This document shows positions 34,907-43,360 of a stretch of 60,757 nucleotides of DNA, piece after piece (positions within the stretch are counted from its first letter, which is position 1; each line of letters starts with the position of its first letter). The notes under the pieces were generated by a model. That model ran no database searches and was not told where the DNA came from. It saw only the letters and a program-made list of their open reading frames with translations. The translations under genes and the position numbers were made by a program. The stretch spans positions 1 to 60,757 of the forward strand of contig NZ_FMKA01000021.1 of assembly GCF_900096945.1 (NCBI RefSeq). Direction: 5' to 3'. Origin of the DNA: Anaerobium acetethylicum. GTDB taxonomy: Bacteria > Bacillota > Clostridia > Lachnospirales > Lachnospiraceae.

Positions 34907-35845
34907 TTATATTGCTCCGAAGCCATAAACACGGTCCGGAACATCATTTAAATCATCTTCATCAATTTCAGCTACGGCACGGACCATGGATCCGTCACCC
35001 ATCCACCAGCGGATTGGGAACGCCATAAATTTGAATCTCTTATTTACCACTTTTTCCAGGTTTCCGCCCAGATTTTCCACGCCCACGATACCGTTGCCCA
35101 GCATGTACTTATGGCAAGGCTCCCAGGTTCCTTCAAGACCGTGTCTTTCCAGTTTTCCATAGGCCTCCATATATTTTTCCATACCAAATGTTTTGATATA
35201 AGTTTCTTTATTGAATTCCGCATATGCTTCCACACCGAACTGCTCGATGTATTCTTCTGTAATTGGTTTTCCGGAATATCCATTGAGATTCATGCCAAGA
35301 GGTCCTGCGTTCTTTCCCATGGTCGTATGTAACGGATGATCAAGAGCCTGCATATCCATTGCCACGCATTTTGGCTGGTATTTTTCAAACCATTCCCCTG
35401 CTTCCCTTCCGCATCCGCAGGAATAGTGATAGTATTCCTTTGAATCATCGAATTTCAGGTGCATGCCGGTCCTTAAGCAGATGACCATATCTTTTAATTC
35501 TTCCGGTCTGATGTCAGCGCGTTTGCAGGCGTCTTCCAGATGAGCTGCATTAATGAGGCCCCAACGCTCTACCTGGATATCCAGACAAACTGCATCGCCA
35601 TAATAAGCATCAGCAGGCATTTCATGGGTATAACGTGCACGTTTTCCGTCAAACTCATATTCCATGACATGGCGTGGCGCATCTGCGTGGGTTCCGCAAT
35701 GCATTACCACATCGATTTTCTGTGTCAGAACTCCGCTCTTTGAAAGGTTATGCATGGTATCAATTTTCGGTTTTGCAAAATATGGCCATACAGGAATATC
35801 CGCATGGAATGGATGTGTTAAATCTACTACTACTTTTTTTCCCAT
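34907..35845 (-). CDS. Cyclase-family hydrolase, probable dihydrophloroglucinol cyclohydrolase
   Basis: 312 aa. Has the KynB/cyclase-family metal motif HCGTHADAPRH (49-59), plus DLTHPFHADIPVW at the N-terminus and a later AMDMQALDHPLH. This fold uses Mn or Zn for hydrolytic cleavage of cyclic amides or 1,3-diketones. In the established anaerobic phloroglucinol pathway a cyclase-family enzyme opens dihydrophloroglucinol to 3-hydroxy-5-oxohexanoate; the neighbours here are exactly the enzymes before and after that step. Longer than typical KynB (about 210 aa). Confidence 0.82.
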   Translation of the reverse strand: MGKKVVVDLTHPFHADIPVWPYFAKPKIDTMHNLSKSGVLTQKIDVVMHCGTHADAPRHVMEYEFDGKRARYTHEMPADAYYGDAVCLDIQVERWGLINAAHLEDACKRADIRPEELKDMVICLRTGMHLKFDDSKEYYHYSCGCGREAGEWFEKYQPKCVAMDMQALDHPLHTTMGKNAGPLGMNLNGYSGKPITEEYIEQFGVEAYAEFNKETYIKTFGMEKYMEAYGKLERHGLEGTWEPCHKYMLGNGIVGVENLGGNLEKVVNKRFKFMAFPIRWWMGDGSMVRAVAEIDEDDLNDVPDRVYGFGAI

Positions 35846-35881
35846 TTTTTTATTTCCTCCAGTTTATGTTTTCGTTGTATA

Positions 35882-35950
35882 ACATGATGTAGGGGTCAAA
35901 AAGTATTTTGCCCCTGATACCTGCGGATTGTTCCGCACGTTGTGGTATCA
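35882..35950 (-). terminator. Double hairpin at the 3' end of the dehydrogenase gene
   Basis: One stem pairs GGGGTCAAAA with TTTTGCCCC (35892-35914). A second, GATACCTGCGGA with TCCGCA..GGTATC (35916-35949), reaches into the stop codon at 35948-35950. The first stem resembles the hairpin at 7768-7825, also at a gene end. Confidence 0.6.
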
Positions 35951-36868
35951 TAACATTTTAATCAGGTATTCATTTAATGCTTTTTTTGACTCTTCTGTCT
36001 CTTCCTGCGTCCATTCCTGGAATCCTCTTCCAGTCTTGAAGCCGATATCGCCTTTTTCGAGTTTCTCAATCAGCAGCGGAGACGGTTCCGTATCTCTGCA
36101 TAGATCTTTGAATATGTAGCTGTGGATGTTGTAGGTAAGATCGGTTCCTACCATGTCCACATTCTCAAGAGGACCTAACTGCGGAAGTCTGAGGCCGAAG
36201 CTGTTTTTCACCGCTTCATCCACGGTTGCCGCATCTGCAATCCCCTGCTCCACTATATAAATCGCCTCTCTCCAGAGGGCATGCTGCATACGGTTCGCTA
36301 TAAATCCTGGTACATCCTTCTGACAGAGTACCGGTTTTTTCCCTGCCTTGCGCAGAAATTCCATTACAGTATCCGCAACTTCCGCCTTCGTATATTCGGA
36401 TTTCACCACTTCTACAAGCGGAATTAAAAATGCCGGATTCCAGAAATGGGTGCCTATCAGACGTTCTTTATGCACTAGTTTGGCAGATATCTCCGTCGGA
36501 CTGATTACAGATGTATTGGTACAAAAGATTGTATATGCAGAGCATCTTTCCTCTAATTTGGCAAACATCTCCTGCTTGACATCCAGCTTCTCGAATACGC
36601 ATTCAATCACAAGATCGGCAGCTTTGATTTCACGGCTCTCAAGATCAGTCGTAAAACTGACCCTTGCCACCCTTTTTTCCACCTCGTCTTCGGACAGGAT
36701 GTTGTTGTCAACCAGCTGCTGAAACGTACTTTTTAATCCTTCTATAAAAGGAGACTCATACATATCATAAACGGTAATGTTCAAATCATCCCTTCCCGAC
36801 AGAATGTGGGCAATTCCTTTTCCCATCATGCCGCCGCCGCAGATCAAAACATTTTTTATTTCTCTCAT
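35948..36868 (-). CDS. 3-hydroxyacyl-CoA dehydrogenase-like enzyme, probable 3-hydroxy-5-oxohexanoate dehydrogenase
   Basis: 306 aa, single-domain-pair HAD of usual length (about 280-310). NAD loop VLICGGGMMGKGIAHILS, VIECVFEKLDVKQ, catalytic His in GTHFWNPAFLIPLVEV, and NRMQHALWREAIYIVE helix. In the phloroglucinol route an enzyme of this type oxidises (S)-3-hydroxy-5-oxohexanoate to triacetate, the substrate of the adjacent BKACE. A free-acid substrate rather than a CoA ester is therefore likely. Sits 29 bp downstream of the SDR gene. Confidence 0.83.
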   Translation of the reverse strand: MREIKNVLICGGGMMGKGIAHILSGRDDLNITVYDMYESPFIEGLKSTFQQLVDNNILSEDEVEKRVARVSFTTDLESREIKAADLVIECVFEKLDVKQEMFAKLEERCSAYTIFCTNTSVISPTEISAKLVHKERLIGTHFWNPAFLIPLVEVVKSEYTKAEVADTVMEFLRKAGKKPVLCQKDVPGFIANRMQHALWREAIYIVEQGIADAATVDEAVKNSFGLRLPQLGPLENVDMVGTDLTYNIHSYIFKDLCRDTEPSPLLIEKLEKGDIGFKTGRGFQEWTQEETEESKKALNEYLIKML

Positions 36869-36897
36869 TCTTGTTACCTCATTCCTGCAGAAATGTA

Positions 36898-37689
36898 TTA
36901 ATTTGCCCAGTATCCGCCTTCAGTAGCCACATTTGCTCCTGTCATGAAATCACTTGCACCTGATGCAAGGAAGATGCTTGGTCCAACGAAATCTTCCGGT
37001 TCACCAAGACGGCCTGCCGGGAGACGTCTTAAAAAGTTCTGGTATACATTGCTTTCCGGATCAAACATCCATTCTGTCAGTTCGGAACGGAATACAGTCG
37101 GATTAATCGTGTTGACATTGATCTTGTATTTCGCGGTCCACTCGCATGCAAGGGACTGTGCCATAAGGTCGATTCCGGCTTTTGCCGTACAGTAGCCGGT
37201 ATAACCAGCCATCCCCATCTTAGAGCGCGCCGAGGAAACAAGGATTACTTTTCCGCCCTTTCCCTGGTCGATCATCTTCTTTCCTGCATATTTGCAGAAC
37301 AGCCAGGTCGCCTGCACATCAGAGTCCATGATCTTCTTCCATTCTTCTAATTCCTGTTCAATAATTGGCTGTGCGTGATTATATCCTGCTGCCGTAAACA
37401 GGACATTAATTTCACCGAATTTTGCTACGGTATCATTCACGATCCTGATTACGTCTGCTTCCACGGAAGGTTCTCCTGCCGAGTAGCCGCATTCAATTCC
37501 CGCTGCCTCCAATTCATCACAAAGTGCCTTACATTTAGCATCTCCACGGCCAGTAACCATAACTTTCATTCCTGCATGTCCATACCCAAATGCAACCGCT
37601 TTCCCCAATGCGCCCGTAGCGCCTGTTATAAGTGCAACTTTTCCTTTTACGTCAAATAGATTGTTAACAAATTGTTTTTCAACTGCCAT
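36898..37689 (-). CDS. SDR family oxidoreductase, probable phloroglucinol reductase
   Basis: 263 aa. Classical SDR: LITGATGALGKAVAFG (cofactor), VLFTAAGYN, VSSARSKMGMAGYTGYCTAKAG (Ser, Tyr-xxx-Lys active site), ending DFMTGANVATEGGYWAN. SDRs of this kind reduce quinoid or keto tautomers; in the established pathway an NADPH-dependent SDR reduces phloroglucinol to dihydrophloroglucinol. First enzyme gene of the ring-cleavage set, followed by dehydrogenase, hydrolase and BKACE. The cofactor preference cannot be set with confidence. Confidence 0.85.
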   Translation of the reverse strand: MAVEKQFVNNLFDVKGKVALITGATGALGKAVAFGYGHAGMKVMVTGRGDAKCKALCDELEAAGIECGYSAGEPSVEADVIRIVNDTVAKFGEINVLFTAAGYNHAQPIIEQELEEWKKIMDSDVQATWLFCKYAGKKMIDQGKGGKVILVSSARSKMGMAGYTGYCTAKAGIDLMAQSLACEWTAKYKINVNTINPTVFRSELTEWMFDPESNVYQNFLRRLPAGRLGEPEDFVGPSIFLASGASDFMTGANVATEGGYWAN

Positions 37690-37791
37690 ATTTTCATCCT
37701 CCGGTTTTTATATATAAATATTAATTTAGCGGGTCAAAGCCCTCTGGTAACGTTCGTTTCGTCAATTTGCACCTGCGCTAGCCAATACGCA

Positions 37792-37924
37792 GTGATGCAA
37801 AACATGATTCAATGAGCAGCTTTATGAAGACGTTGGTACTTAGGCCGCGTGTTTTGCGGCCCTACGTACCACTACGTCTTCATCTAAGCGAGAGCGCGCT
37901 GCGAATGAACATGTTTTCCATCAC
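37792..37924 (+). repeat. R1 hairpin repeat, copy G1
   Basis: 133-bp core; stem AGGCCGC/GCGGCCC, ends GTGATGCAAAACATG and CATGTTTTCCATCAC. Preceded by the R1-flank module (GTCAATTTGCAC at about 37761). Confidence 0.92.
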
Positions 37925-37980
37925 GTCCTCATTCGAAAACCTCTGCTTCGTCAATTTGCACATGTGCTAGCCATCACGCA

Positions 37981-38113
37981 GTGATGCAAAACATGATTCA
38001 ATGAGCAGCTTTATGAAGACGTTGGTACTTAGGCCGCGTGTTTTGCGGCCTTACGTACCACTACGTCTTCATCTAAGCGAGAGCGCGCTGCGAATGAACA
38101 TGTTTTTCATCAC
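37981..38113 (+). repeat. R1 hairpin repeat, copy G2
   Basis: 133-bp core, 189 bp after G1 start to start; ends CATGTTTTTCATCAC 7 bp before the stop codon (38121) of the cupin gene. The linker between G1 and G2 repeats the flank (GTCAATTTGCAC). Confidence 0.92.
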
Positions 38114-38120
38114 GTCCTGA

Positions 38121-38468
38121 TTACGAAAGGTAGTTAATAATCACTAACATTCTGGCAGGTTTGTTGGATTCATTTATTAGATGGCGTCCTTCATTTGGCG
38201 GGAAGGAAATCGTTTCGTCTGCATGAATGACGAATTTGTTGCCTTCTTTGTCAGTAACAGTCATTTCGCCTTCCAGCACATAATAGACTTTTTCAAGCGG
38301 ATTATCCTCATATGCATACTCCGCTCCACCACCAGGTAAGAATGTAGACAATCCCACCCAGAACTTTTCCGCTCCGGTTTCCTCTTTTCCGTGAATACGC
38401 ATTGCTGTCATTCCAAAGTGGCCAGGTGCATCATATGCTTTTAAGTCCTCAATTGTTCTTTTTATCAT
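38121..38468 (-). CDS. Cupin domain protein
   Basis: 115 aa single-domain cupin. Core strands are PGGGAEYAYEDNPLEKVYYVLEGEMTVTD and HADETISFPPNEGRHLIN, with a remnant of the metal-binding His/Glu pattern. It heads the ring-cleavage operon as the first minus-strand gene next to the divergent PucR regulator. Roles might include tautomerisation or hydrolysis of a ring-cleavage intermediate, or ligand sensing. Stop codon lies 7 bp from R1 copy G2, and the final bases belong to the R1 flank. Confidence 0.8.
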   Translation of the reverse strand: MIKRTIEDLKAYDAPGHFGMTAMRIHGKEETGAEKFWVGLSTFLPGGGAEYAYEDNPLEKVYYVLEGEMTVTDKEGNKFVIHADETISFPPNEGRHLINESNKPARMLVIINYLS

Positions 38469-38775
38469 GATTTTGTTCCCTTTCTTATTTTGGATTTCTT
38501 ATTTTCCTATTTTGAGATATTCGTTTTTTGTTAACCTTCTACAAACTGCTCACGTATATGAACCCCTTGTTTATAAAATCAATTGCTTTATATACTATTA
38601 GTATATATAATAAAACACAGATATTATATGGGGTTGAGCACAAATCTGCCTTCCCGAAAAACACATTTATTGTGCGAACGCACAAAGCCTTCCCCACACA
38701 ATTTTCGCAGCTATTTGGGACTATGTCCTTCCCTTCACCGTAACCAATTTCAAGCATCAGATCAGGAGGAACACA
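38469..38775. promoter_or_regulatory. Divergent control region between cupin and PucR genes
   Basis: 307 bp with no gene. It must carry both promoters; a TATATAAT stretch lies near 38605. An R2-like fragment (GGGACTATGTCCTTCCC) lies at about 38716-38733. The region is the most likely PucR binding site for the phloroglucinol-type operon. Confidence 0.5.
38708..38741. repeat. R2 left-end fragment upstream of pucR
   Basis: GCTATTTGGGACTATGTCCTTCCCTTCAC resembles the first 30 bp of R2 (ACTATTCAGGACTATGTCCTTCATAGTCAC). Only this end is present, 35 bp from the regulator start. Confidence 0.5.
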
Positions 38776-40338
38776 GTGGAATTATTTGCCGTAACAGATC
38801 ATCTGTCAGACTATAAATTGAGTTTGCATGGTAACAAAAATTTAAATATAGATATCAGCACCATAAAATTTTTCACCCAGAATCAGAAGCAGTTCCATAA
38901 CAAGATTATTTACATGGGTGGAACCGAATGTATTCCTGGTCCGGATACGCCGGGGCAATTTGCATTTTTGTGTTATGGTCCCCCCTGCGACTGGTCTGTC
39001 TATGAACATAGTTCTTTTCCTATTTTGTATGTAGAACCGGAACTATCCTCCGGGGAACGAAAAGAGTTTGATCCTTTAAAATTATTTAATCAGATTCAGG
39101 ATGTCTTACAGGATATCCAGCAGATTAATGCAGGCCTGCATATGCTGATCAATGCCTTTTTCACAGAACAGGGCCTGCAATATTTAGCTGATGTTGCATA
39201 CCAGGTATTTGGGAACCCTCTTTTTATCATTGACAATAATTACAAATATCTTGCCATCTCGTCTGGTATTATGGCCGACAGCGTCTTCGCTTCTGAAGAA
39301 AACAAGGAAGGATACATCAGGCAGCAGGGCCTGGCCTTTATTAAGCAGGCTAAAATCGATGAACAGATCAGAAAACAGAATTCCCCTGTCTATTTCAAAA
39401 ATCCTCTGCACGAAAAGGGAATGCTGGCAGACGCCATTACCATTCATAACATCGAAGTTGGTCATGTCATGCTCTACGAACTGGATCAGCCTTTTCAGGA
39501 GTTTGACAGCGTTATGCTTCACCGCACAAGCCGTATTATTTCCATGGAGCTGCAGAAAAACAGTTTTTTAAATGCCAACAAAGGGTTTCTCTATTCCTAC
39601 TTTTTAGCTGATTTGCTGGATAATCCTGAGATTAATTATGCTGCCGTAAAGGAACGCCTTTCTGTACTGGATTATGATTTAAAAGAAGAACAGTACATAT
39701 TAGTGATACCCGCACGCAGTTACCGGAATTCCAAGGTAAGGCTGGATGTAATTGTTGACCAGCTGCACCAGATTTTACCCAGCAGTATATTTGCCGTTTA
39801 CGAGAATACAATTGCAATTCTGATCAGCCGCAGCCGTAAAGACGGCATTAAGGAACAGGAATATAAACGTTTGATCGATTTCCTGAAGACAAACAATCTG
39901 ACCTCCGGAATGAGCAACTTTTTTTATGATTTAAAAGATGCAAGGCGATTCTATCAGCAAGCCTTGAAATCCGTGGAACTTGGCCAGAAGCTGGGGGTTA
40001 AATCACCTATTCACTATTATTCGGATAATTATCTCTATCATATTTTTGAGATGTGCGAAAGCCAGGAAAACATTCATTTCTTCATTCATCCCGGCATGCT
40101 CAAATTATTGGAGTATGACCAGAACCATGGAACGGATTTTCTGCTTACGCTTCATGAATATTTAGAATCGCCCGGCCAGCCGACCCAGATTTCCAAACGT
40201 CTTCATATCCACAAAAACACCCTGTTGTATCGCATGGACAAGATCCGCGGCATCATGGACTGCAGGATTGAATCCGGGGATGAATTCCTGTCCTTTGGGC
40301 TGTCCTATAAGATTATGAAATATCTGAAATTGCTATAG
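38776..40338 (+). CDS. PucR-family transcriptional regulator
   Basis: 520 aa. Central and C-terminal regions match the PucR/CdaR plan. The final helix-turn-helix (PTQISKRLHIHKNTLLYRMDKIRGIM, about 475-500) is the PucR_HTH signature, and an N-terminal region of about 250 aa probably senses an aromatic or purine-type ligand. GTG start at 38776 with AGGAGG 6 nt upstream. Divergent from the cupin gene, so it probably controls the phloroglucinol-type operon. Converges on the permease gene. Confidence 0.9.
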   Translation: MELFAVTDHLSDYKLSLHGNKNLNIDISTIKFFTQNQKQFHNKIIYMGGTECIPGPDTPGQFAFLCYGPPCDWSVYEHSSFPILYVEPELSSGERKEFDPLKLFNQIQDVLQDIQQINAGLHMLINAFFTEQGLQYLADVAYQVFGNPLFIIDNNYKYLAISSGIMADSVFASEENKEGYIRQQGLAFIKQAKIDEQIRKQNSPVYFKNPLHEKGMLADAITIHNIEVGHVMLYELDQPFQEFDSVMLHRTSRIISMELQKNSFLNANKGFLYSYFLADLLDNPEINYAAVKERLSVLDYDLKEEQYILVIPARSYRNSKVRLDVIVDQLHQILPSSIFAVYENTIAILISRSRKDGIKEQEYKRLIDFLKTNNLTSGMSNFFYDLKDARRFYQQALKSVELGQKLGVKSPIHYYSDNYLYHIFEMCESQENIHFFIHPGMLKLLEYDQNHGTDFLLTLHEYLESPGQPTQISKRLHIHKNTLLYRMDKIRGIMDCRIESGDEFLSFGLSYKIMKYLKLL

Positions 40339-40370
40339 GTCCGGCTGTGCCAGAAAAAATTCTGCATTCT

Positions 40371-41345
40371 TTACGCTGTTTTCGTAGTCACTACTTTCTT
40401 CACTTTTGCCTGTTTCTGGTAGGTGTCATATCCGATGGAAAGAAGAAGAATCAATCCTTTCACCACATACTGTACGTAGATCCCAAGCCCGACCAGCTGC
40501 ATGCCGTTTGACAGTACGCCAAGAATCAGGACGCCGACAACAACACCTTTCACCCTGCCCTCACCGCCGATAAAGCTGATACCGCCCAGTACGCAGGCTG
40601 TGATTGCGTTAAACTCCGTTCCGGGGCCCATGGTCGAGTTCGCAGAACCTGCTCTTGCAACCATCACGATGCTGGCTACTGCTCCTAAAAATCCGCAGAT
40701 CGCAAATACGGCCAGTTTGATTGTCTTTACGCTGACGCCGGCCAGCCTTGCCGCTTCCGGATTTCCTCCGGCTGCATAGATAAAACGTCCGAAATATGTT
40801 TTCTTTGCGACAAAATCCACGATCACCGCAATCACGATTACGATGATTACCGGAACCGGAATCGGTCCCACGTAACCCTGTCCGATATATTTGAAACTGG
40901 CATCCAGATCATAGATTGCCTTGGATCCGGATATCAGGAAGGAAATTCCCTGGAACATGGTCATGGTAGCCAGTGTTACGATCATGGGATGGATATTCAG
41001 CAGGTTTGCAACAAAACCATTGAATAATCCAAGCAGGACTCCGACTGTCAGTCCAAAGAGCAGGACGATGGGCAGTGGCAGCTGCATCCATTCCAGAGCC
41101 GCTCCCGTGCAGATCGCCACCACTGAGATAAGCTGTCCGATCGACAGGTCGGTTCCGCCGCTGATCATAACCAGGGAAACCCCGATCGATGCGATAATCA
41201 GGTACGCATTCTGAGTTGCGACATTCAGCAGATTCGTAACCGATAAAAAGTTAGGTGACAGTATCGAAAACAGTGCACATATCCCGATTAATATAAATAC
41301 CAAAACATTATTTCTTATAAATGACTGAACTTTTGTTGTTTCCAT
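40371..41345 (-). CDS. Ribose-type ABC transporter permease (RbsC-like)
   Basis: 324 aa, about 9-10 membrane segments. RbsC-type motifs: NVATQNAYLIIASIGVSLVMISGGTDLSIGQ and AAGGNPEAARLAGVSVKTIKLAVFAICG, the permease-ATPase coupling loop. Last gene of the ABC unit, 12 bp after the ATPase. Together with the SBP and ATPase it imports a sugar or glycoside. Confidence 0.93.
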   Translation of the reverse strand: METTKVQSFIRNNVLVFILIGICALFSILSPNFLSVTNLLNVATQNAYLIIASIGVSLVMISGGTDLSIGQLISVVAICTGAALEWMQLPLPIVLLFGLTVGVLLGLFNGFVANLLNIHPMIVTLATMTMFQGISFLISGSKAIYDLDASFKYIGQGYVGPIPVPVIIVIVIAVIVDFVAKKTYFGRFIYAAGGNPEAARLAGVSVKTIKLAVFAICGFLGAVASIVMVARAGSANSTMGPGTEFNAITACVLGGISFIGGEGRVKGVVVGVLILGVLSNGMQLVGLGIYVQYVVKGLILLLSIGYDTYQKQAKVKKVVTTKTA

Positions 41346-41357
41346 TTTTATATCCTC

Positions 41358-42833
41358 CTATTCTAATGAAGCTAATTCTAATATCTGATTTTGCGAAAAT
41401 TCTTCTCTCGCCAGTTCTCCTGATACTTTCCCCTCCCGGAGGACGATGATGCGGTCTGACATGCCAAGCAGCTCTTCCATATCGGAACTGATCATGATGA
41501 TCGATCTGCCTTGTTTGACAAGCTCTGACATCAATAAGTAGATTTCGTGTCTTGCGCCTACGTCAATCCCTCTTGTGGGTTCGTCAAATATAATAATATC
41601 CGAATCCCCTGCCAGTACCTTTGCCAGCACGACTTTCTGCTGGTTTCCTCCGCTTAGGTTGCCGGCTTTCTGTAAGATGGATGGGGTCTTTATGTTCAGT
41701 TTATTTACGTATTCCTCAGCCTGCGCTTTTACTCTTGCATCATTTACCACAAAGCGTCTGGATAATTTTCTGATATTCGTGATTGCAATATTCCACTCTA
41801 TTGTCATATTCAAAAAGCAGCCCTGCCATTTCCTGTCTTCCGGTATCAGTCCGATTCCGTTCATAATGGCAATTTTCGGGGACTTGATATCCACATTTTT
41901 ACCTTTTATAAAGATCTGTCCGCTGTGCTTTTTATCCGCCCCGAACACGGCTCTCATCAATTCGGTGCGGCCTGCGCCTATCAGTCCTGAGAATCCTAAA
42001 ATTTCGCCTTTTTTCAATTTGAAGGACACGTCCTCGTTTTTATATCCGGTCAGGTTTTTCACTTCCAGGACTATCTCGTCTTTTATGCAGTCCCTGCCCG
42101 GATAGGTTTCTGTCAGTTCACGCCCGACCATTAATGAAATCAATGATTTGCGGTCTGTCTCGTCCGTCTTTACAGTCGTCACATATTGCCCGTCCCGCAT
42201 AATGGTGACCCTGTCTGTGATTGTGAACAATTCTTCCATGCGGTGCGAGATGTATATGATGGTGACATTCTTCTTCTGCAGCGTACGGATGATATCATAT
42301 AGATTTTCTACCTCTGAAACAGTAAGCTGTGCTGTCGGCTCATCCATTACAATGATTTTTGCATTTTTTGAAATCGCCTTTGCAATCTCAACAAGCTGCT
42401 GATGTGCCGGTGACAGGTCCCTTACCAGCGTCTTCGGATGGATATTGATGTTGTATGGTTTGAAAATATCATTTGTAATCTGTTCCATTTCCTTGTAATC
42501 AACAAGACCTTTGCTTTTGGCTCCCAGACAGATGTTCTCAGCCACCGTCAGGGAATTGATCAGGTTGTACTCCTGATAGATCACTTCGATCCCATGGGAG
42601 CGGGAGATCTTCGGCGTCATCTTTTCATATGTGCAGCCATCAATATCGATGCTTCCCTCATCGTTTTCGATTGCACCTGAAAGGACTTTGATCAGAGTGG
42701 ATTTTCCTGCACCATTTTCGCCAAGCAGCGCATGCACCTCGCCTTTATGAAAATCCACCGAAACTTTATTTAACGCTACTACGCCAGGATAACGTTTTGT
42801 AATATCTTTCATTGATAGTATTGTTTCACTCAT
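41358..42833 (-). CDS. Ribose-type ABC transporter ATPase (RbsA-like, two NBDs)
   Basis: 491 aa with two ATPase domains. First NBD: Walker A GENGAGKSTL, signature region LSPAHQQLVEIAKAI, Walker B IIVMDEPTAQL. Second: degenerate Walker A GFSGLIGAGRTELM, canonical signature LSGGNQQKVVLAK, Walker B IIIFDEPTRGID. This is the usual RbsA/MglA layout. GGAGG Shine-Dalgarno. Powers the permease 12 bp downstream. Confidence 0.94.
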   Translation of the reverse strand: MSETILSMKDITKRYPGVVALNKVSVDFHKGEVHALLGENGAGKSTLIKVLSGAIENDEGSIDIDGCTYEKMTPKISRSHGIEVIYQEYNLINSLTVAENICLGAKSKGLVDYKEMEQITNDIFKPYNINIHPKTLVRDLSPAHQQLVEIAKAISKNAKIIVMDEPTAQLTVSEVENLYDIIRTLQKKNVTIIYISHRMEELFTITDRVTIMRDGQYVTTVKTDETDRKSLISLMVGRELTETYPGRDCIKDEIVLEVKNLTGYKNEDVSFKLKKGEILGFSGLIGAGRTELMRAVFGADKKHSGQIFIKGKNVDIKSPKIAIMNGIGLIPEDRKWQGCFLNMTIEWNIAITNIRKLSRRFVVNDARVKAQAEEYVNKLNIKTPSILQKAGNLSGGNQQKVVLAKVLAGDSDIIIFDEPTRGIDVGARHEIYLLMSELVKQGRSIIMISSDMEELLGMSDRIIVLREGKVSGELAREEFSQNQILELASLE

Positions 42834-42951
42834 GGTTTACCTCCTGTTTTACTTTATAACCCTATTCTACTAAAGCACCTGGCCCTCAACAATGCGGACA
42901 CCTTTTGAAAAAGTGTAAAATCTTTCGATTTGCATTTTTAGTAAACCGTTC

Positions 42952-43145
42952 GTCAATTTGCACAGGTTTTCGAATGAGGACGTGATGCAAAACATGTTCA
43001 TTCGCAGCGCGCTCTCGCTTAGATGAAGACGTAGTGGTACGTAAGGCCGCAAAGTACGCGGCCTAAGTGCCAACGTCTTCATAAAGCTGCTCATTGAATC
43101 ATGTTTTTTATCACTGCGTGATAGCTGACGAATGTGCAAATTGAC
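42952..43145 (-). repeat. R1 full-length element, copy H (core 42982-43114)
   Basis: 194 bp with perfect 13-bp terminal inverted repeats GTCAATTTGCACA (42952-42964) and TGTGCAAATTGAC (43133-43145), exactly the same length as copy E. Stem GGCCGC/GCGGCC. It lies between the transporter ATPase and R3. Confidence 0.92.
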
Positions 43146-43159
43146 TACGCTAATCCTAG

Positions 43160-43290
43160 AACAAAGAGTTTCTCTTGCGAAACTCTCGCGCTGACGCGCA
43201 GTCGATTCTGCGACATATTCTTCTTGCGCGTCATGCGCTTCCTCGCGGAGCATTTTCAATTCATGAGAAATCAAGGGAATTTCCCTTGAT
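43160..43290. repeat. R3 hairpin-rich repeat, copy 1
   Basis: About 130 bp, opening with AACAAAGAGTTT and containing AGAGTTTC../GAAACTCT, GCGCTGACGCGC and a shared GCGCGTCATGCGC. The second copy at 53184 has the same order with about 85 percent identity. Both are directly next to R1 and followed by a terminator. Confidence 0.85.
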
Positions 43291-43294
43291 TTAA

Positions 43295-43345
43295 AATTAA
43301 AAGACCAGATGACAGCCTCTTGATTGCCTGCTGAAATCTGGTCTT
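43295..43345 (-). terminator. Terminator after the substrate-binding protein gene
   Basis: AAGACCAGAT / ATCTGGTCTT stem around a large loop, with A-rich left plus strand (T-run on the minus strand), 15 bp beyond the stop at 43361. It separates the SBP gene from the ATPase and permease genes, so a downstream promoter or read-through may be involved. Confidence 0.75.
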
Positions 43346-43360
43346 CTGGGATTCTTAAGT

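Noticed and set aside
42870-43274. 134-aa minus-strand ORF
   Set aside because: Spans R1 copy H and R3 and matches nothing outside the repeats.
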